A stretch of DNA of 15,383 nt from Limnohabitans sp. Rim8 (GTDB taxonomy: Bacteria; Pseudomonadota; Gammaproteobacteria; Burkholderiales; Burkholderiaceae_C), in contig CAMDXR010000033.1 of assembly GCA_945877725.1 (NCBI GenBank), forward strand, positions 1 through 15,383, given 5' to 3'. Positions 13,973 through 15,383 of this stretch are shown piece by piece. The notes beneath the pieces were generated by a model. The model had not been told where the DNA came from. It ran no database searches and saw nothing but the letters and a program-made list of their open reading frames with translations. Every line of letters starts with the position of its first letter. The stretch's first letter is position 1. Made by a program: the position numbers and the translations under genes.

Positions 13973-15383
13973 TTACTGACCGACTTTCAAGGCATGTTGC
14001 GTGGCCAGATGTGCAAAAACCAAGCCCGGACCAATCGTGATGCCGGGTGCCGGGTAGACACCGCCCATGATGGAATTCATATCGTTGCCTACGGCATATA
14101 AACCTGCAAGGGTCTGCCCTTCTGCGTCGAGCACTTGCGCATGTTCATTGGTCTGCAAGCCTTGTGCTGCACCAATATCGCCGGGGTAAAGCTTGACGGC
14201 GTAATACGGCCCCTCAATCAAGGGACCTAGATTGGGATTCGGCCCACCTGCTGCGGCATCGCCAATGTTTTGCTGGTAGGCCGTGACGCCACGTTGAAAC
14301 TGCTCATCAATGCCTGTTTGGGCGAATGCATTGTTTTGCGCAACTGATTGGGTCAAACCTTCTGCCGATATACCAAGCTTTTGCGCCAACTCAATCAGTG
14401 TTGAACCTTCGGTCAAATAACCGTCTGCCAAAAACGGGCGCAAGCCTTTGCCCCCAGGTCGGACCATGCCCATGCCGTATTGACGCAAGGCTTTGGCATC
14501 GGCAATCAAATAAGCCGGAACCGAGGGCGTGCTCTTGTGGGCAGCCTGCATGCCCAAAGCAAACAAGTTGTACGAGGTACTCTCGTTCAAAAAGCGCTCC
14601 CCAGCTTGGTTGACGGTGATCATGCCGGGCTTGGCGCGGTCCATCACAAAGTGAGGAAAAACAGCCCGGCTACCATCTGCGCGTTGACGCAGCGATACGG
14701 GGGCCCAGAAAGCGGGACTTTGACTCCCCCCCCCTTCAACAGCCCCCATCCCACGGGCCAATGCCAGCGCTTCCCCTGTATGACCGGGCGCACCGGGGCA
14801 CCATTCAGCCGGGATGCCGGGCAACTTTTGAGCGCGCAAAACCGGATCGCGGTTGAATCCACCGCTGGCGAGAATCACCCCTTTTTTAGCTTCAATCCGC
14901 ACTGCACCCTCTGAGCTTTTCAAACGCAAAGAAGACACACGACCCGAGGCGTCTCGCTCCAGGGCTTCCACCGATGTGTTCATGGCCAAGGTTACCGATT
15001 CGTGTTGCGCCAAAGAATGCAGCAAGCGCGCAACGATGGCATTGCCCATCACGAGGCGGGTCCCGCGGGAATGGGACATGCGGTCACTCAAATGACGGCC
15101 AATGATTTTGATCGAATATTTCAGTGAGGCCCATGACCGGGTCATGGCCAACAAGTGGTTGATATCGGTGCGATCCACCATCATGCCGCCAAGCACAGTG
15201 AACTCTGGAATCGGCGGACGCAAAAGGGGAAACAAGGATCCCAGCAAACGACCATCAAATGGCACGGGCTCCAGCGCGCGACCATTCAAAGTAGACCCGG
15301 GTAAATCGCTGATGTAATCCGGGTGCTTGGGATAAGGTCGGTACTTCATGGAGGACTGGGCTTCTATCTTGGCCACAGCCTCT
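13973..15383 (-). CDS. FAD-binding dehydrogenase (KstD/fumarate reductase flavoprotein family), N-terminus outside the window
   Basis: The frame is open from the window edge to TAA at 13973. A GTG at 15376 is not a credible start, because the preceding in-frame codons (E, A) continue the protein and the N-terminal FAD-binding GxGxxG motif is missing. What remains is about 470 residues: DINHLLAMTRSWASLKYS in the substrate region, GVILASGGF (FAD domain), and the C-terminal GLYAVGNDMNSIMGG followed by VYPAPGITIGPGLVFAHLA. This last block matches 3-ketosteroid dehydrogenases, whose catalytic Tyr lies in the YPGAG-like stretch (here VYPAPG). The family desaturates ketones next to the carbonyl. A role on a cyclohexanone-type carboxylate is inference. 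A nine-base C run lies within the coding region (14726-14734). It is probably a separate unit from livK, from which it is divided by 189 bases. Confidence 0.8.
   Translation of the reverse strand, partial: EAVAKIEAQSSMKYRPYPKHPDYISDLPGSTLNGRALEPVPFDGRLLGSLFPLLRPPIPEFTVLGGMMVDRTDINHLLAMTRSWASLKYSIKIIGRHLSDRMSHSRGTRLVMGNAIVARLLHSLAQHESVTLAMNTSVEALERDASGRVSSLRLKSSEGAVRIEAKKGVILASGGFNRDPVLRAQKLPGIPAEWCPGAPGHTGEALALARGMGAVEGGGSQSPAFWAPVSLRQRADGSRAVFPHFVMDRAKPGMITVNQAGERFLNESTSYNLFALGMQAAHKSTPSVPAYLIADAKALRQYGMGMVRPGGKGLRPFLADGYLTEGSTLIELAQKLGISAEGLTQSVAQNNAFAQTGIDEQFQRGVTAYQQNIGDAAAGGPNPNLGPLIEGPYYAVKLYPGDIGAAQGLQTNEHAQVLDAEGQTLAGLYAVGNDMNSIMGGVYPAPGITIGPGLVFAHLATQHALKVGQ
14726..14734. repeat. Homopolymer run of nine C inside the FAD dehydrogenase gene
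   Basis: Nine consecutive C on the plus strand encode Gly-Gly-Gly (EGGGSQSP) on the minus strand. A run this long in a coding region is prone to slippage, and a one-base change would truncate the protein. It may also be a sequencing hazard. Confidence 0.8.

Noticed and set aside
1..15383. CRISPR arrays, tRNA or rRNA genes, insertion sequences, phage genes
   Set aside because: No regularly spaced repeats, no tRNA or rRNA signatures, and no transposase or integrase motifs were seen on either strand.

Overview
The window looks like a chromosomal segment of a Burkholderiales betaproteobacterium, probably of the Comamonadaceae type. This rests on protein style and gene content (a TRAP transporter, a Liv-type ABC transporter, PcaR/PobR-type IclR control and a DUF748 protein), not on a marker gene. 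Almost everything lies on the minus strand. The exceptions are one IclR-type regulator and one decayed gene fragment.

Layout: (1) positions 1-1334 hold the N-terminal part of a large AsmA/DUF748-like envelope protein that runs off the window. (2) Positions 1335-1749 are a 415-base gap containing what looks like the fossil C-terminus of an ACR3-type arsenite permease on the plus strand. (3) Positions 1750-7390 are a six-gene minus-strand operon, in transcription order dctQ, dctM, dctP (TRAP transporter), an AroE-fold dehydrogenase, an HPPD-like VOC protein and a QuiC-like 3-dehydroshikimate dehydratase. (4) Positions 7505-8158 encode a TetR regulator. The sequences in front of both tetR and dctQ share an AATGTAC...GTTAGTT element, a plausible common operator. 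(5) Positions 8399-9172 (plus) encode an IclR regulator of PcaR/PcaU/PobR type. (6) Positions 9181-13783 (minus) are a livK-livH-livM-livG-livF ABC operon with an intrinsic terminator/attenuator between livK and livH. (7) Positions 13973-15383 (minus) are the C-terminal two thirds or more of a KstD/fumarate-reductase-like FAD dehydrogenase whose start is outside the window.

Working model: this is a hydroaromatic acid uptake and catabolism locus. The TRAP system would import a shikimate- or quinate-like carboxylate, the AroE-like enzyme (acidic residue after beta-2, suggesting NAD+) would oxidise the ring alcohol, and the QuiC-like enzyme would dehydrate 3-dehydroshikimate to protocatechuate. 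The gene order resembles a QuiC1 fusion protein split into two genes, with the HPPD-like half degenerate (two of three expected iron ligands missing). A PcaR-like box (GTTCGATAATCGCGC) in front of livK suggests that the IclR protein controls the ABC transporter in response to a protocatechuate- or hydroxybenzoate-type signal. No ring-cleavage genes and no 3-dehydroquinate dehydratase are present in the window.
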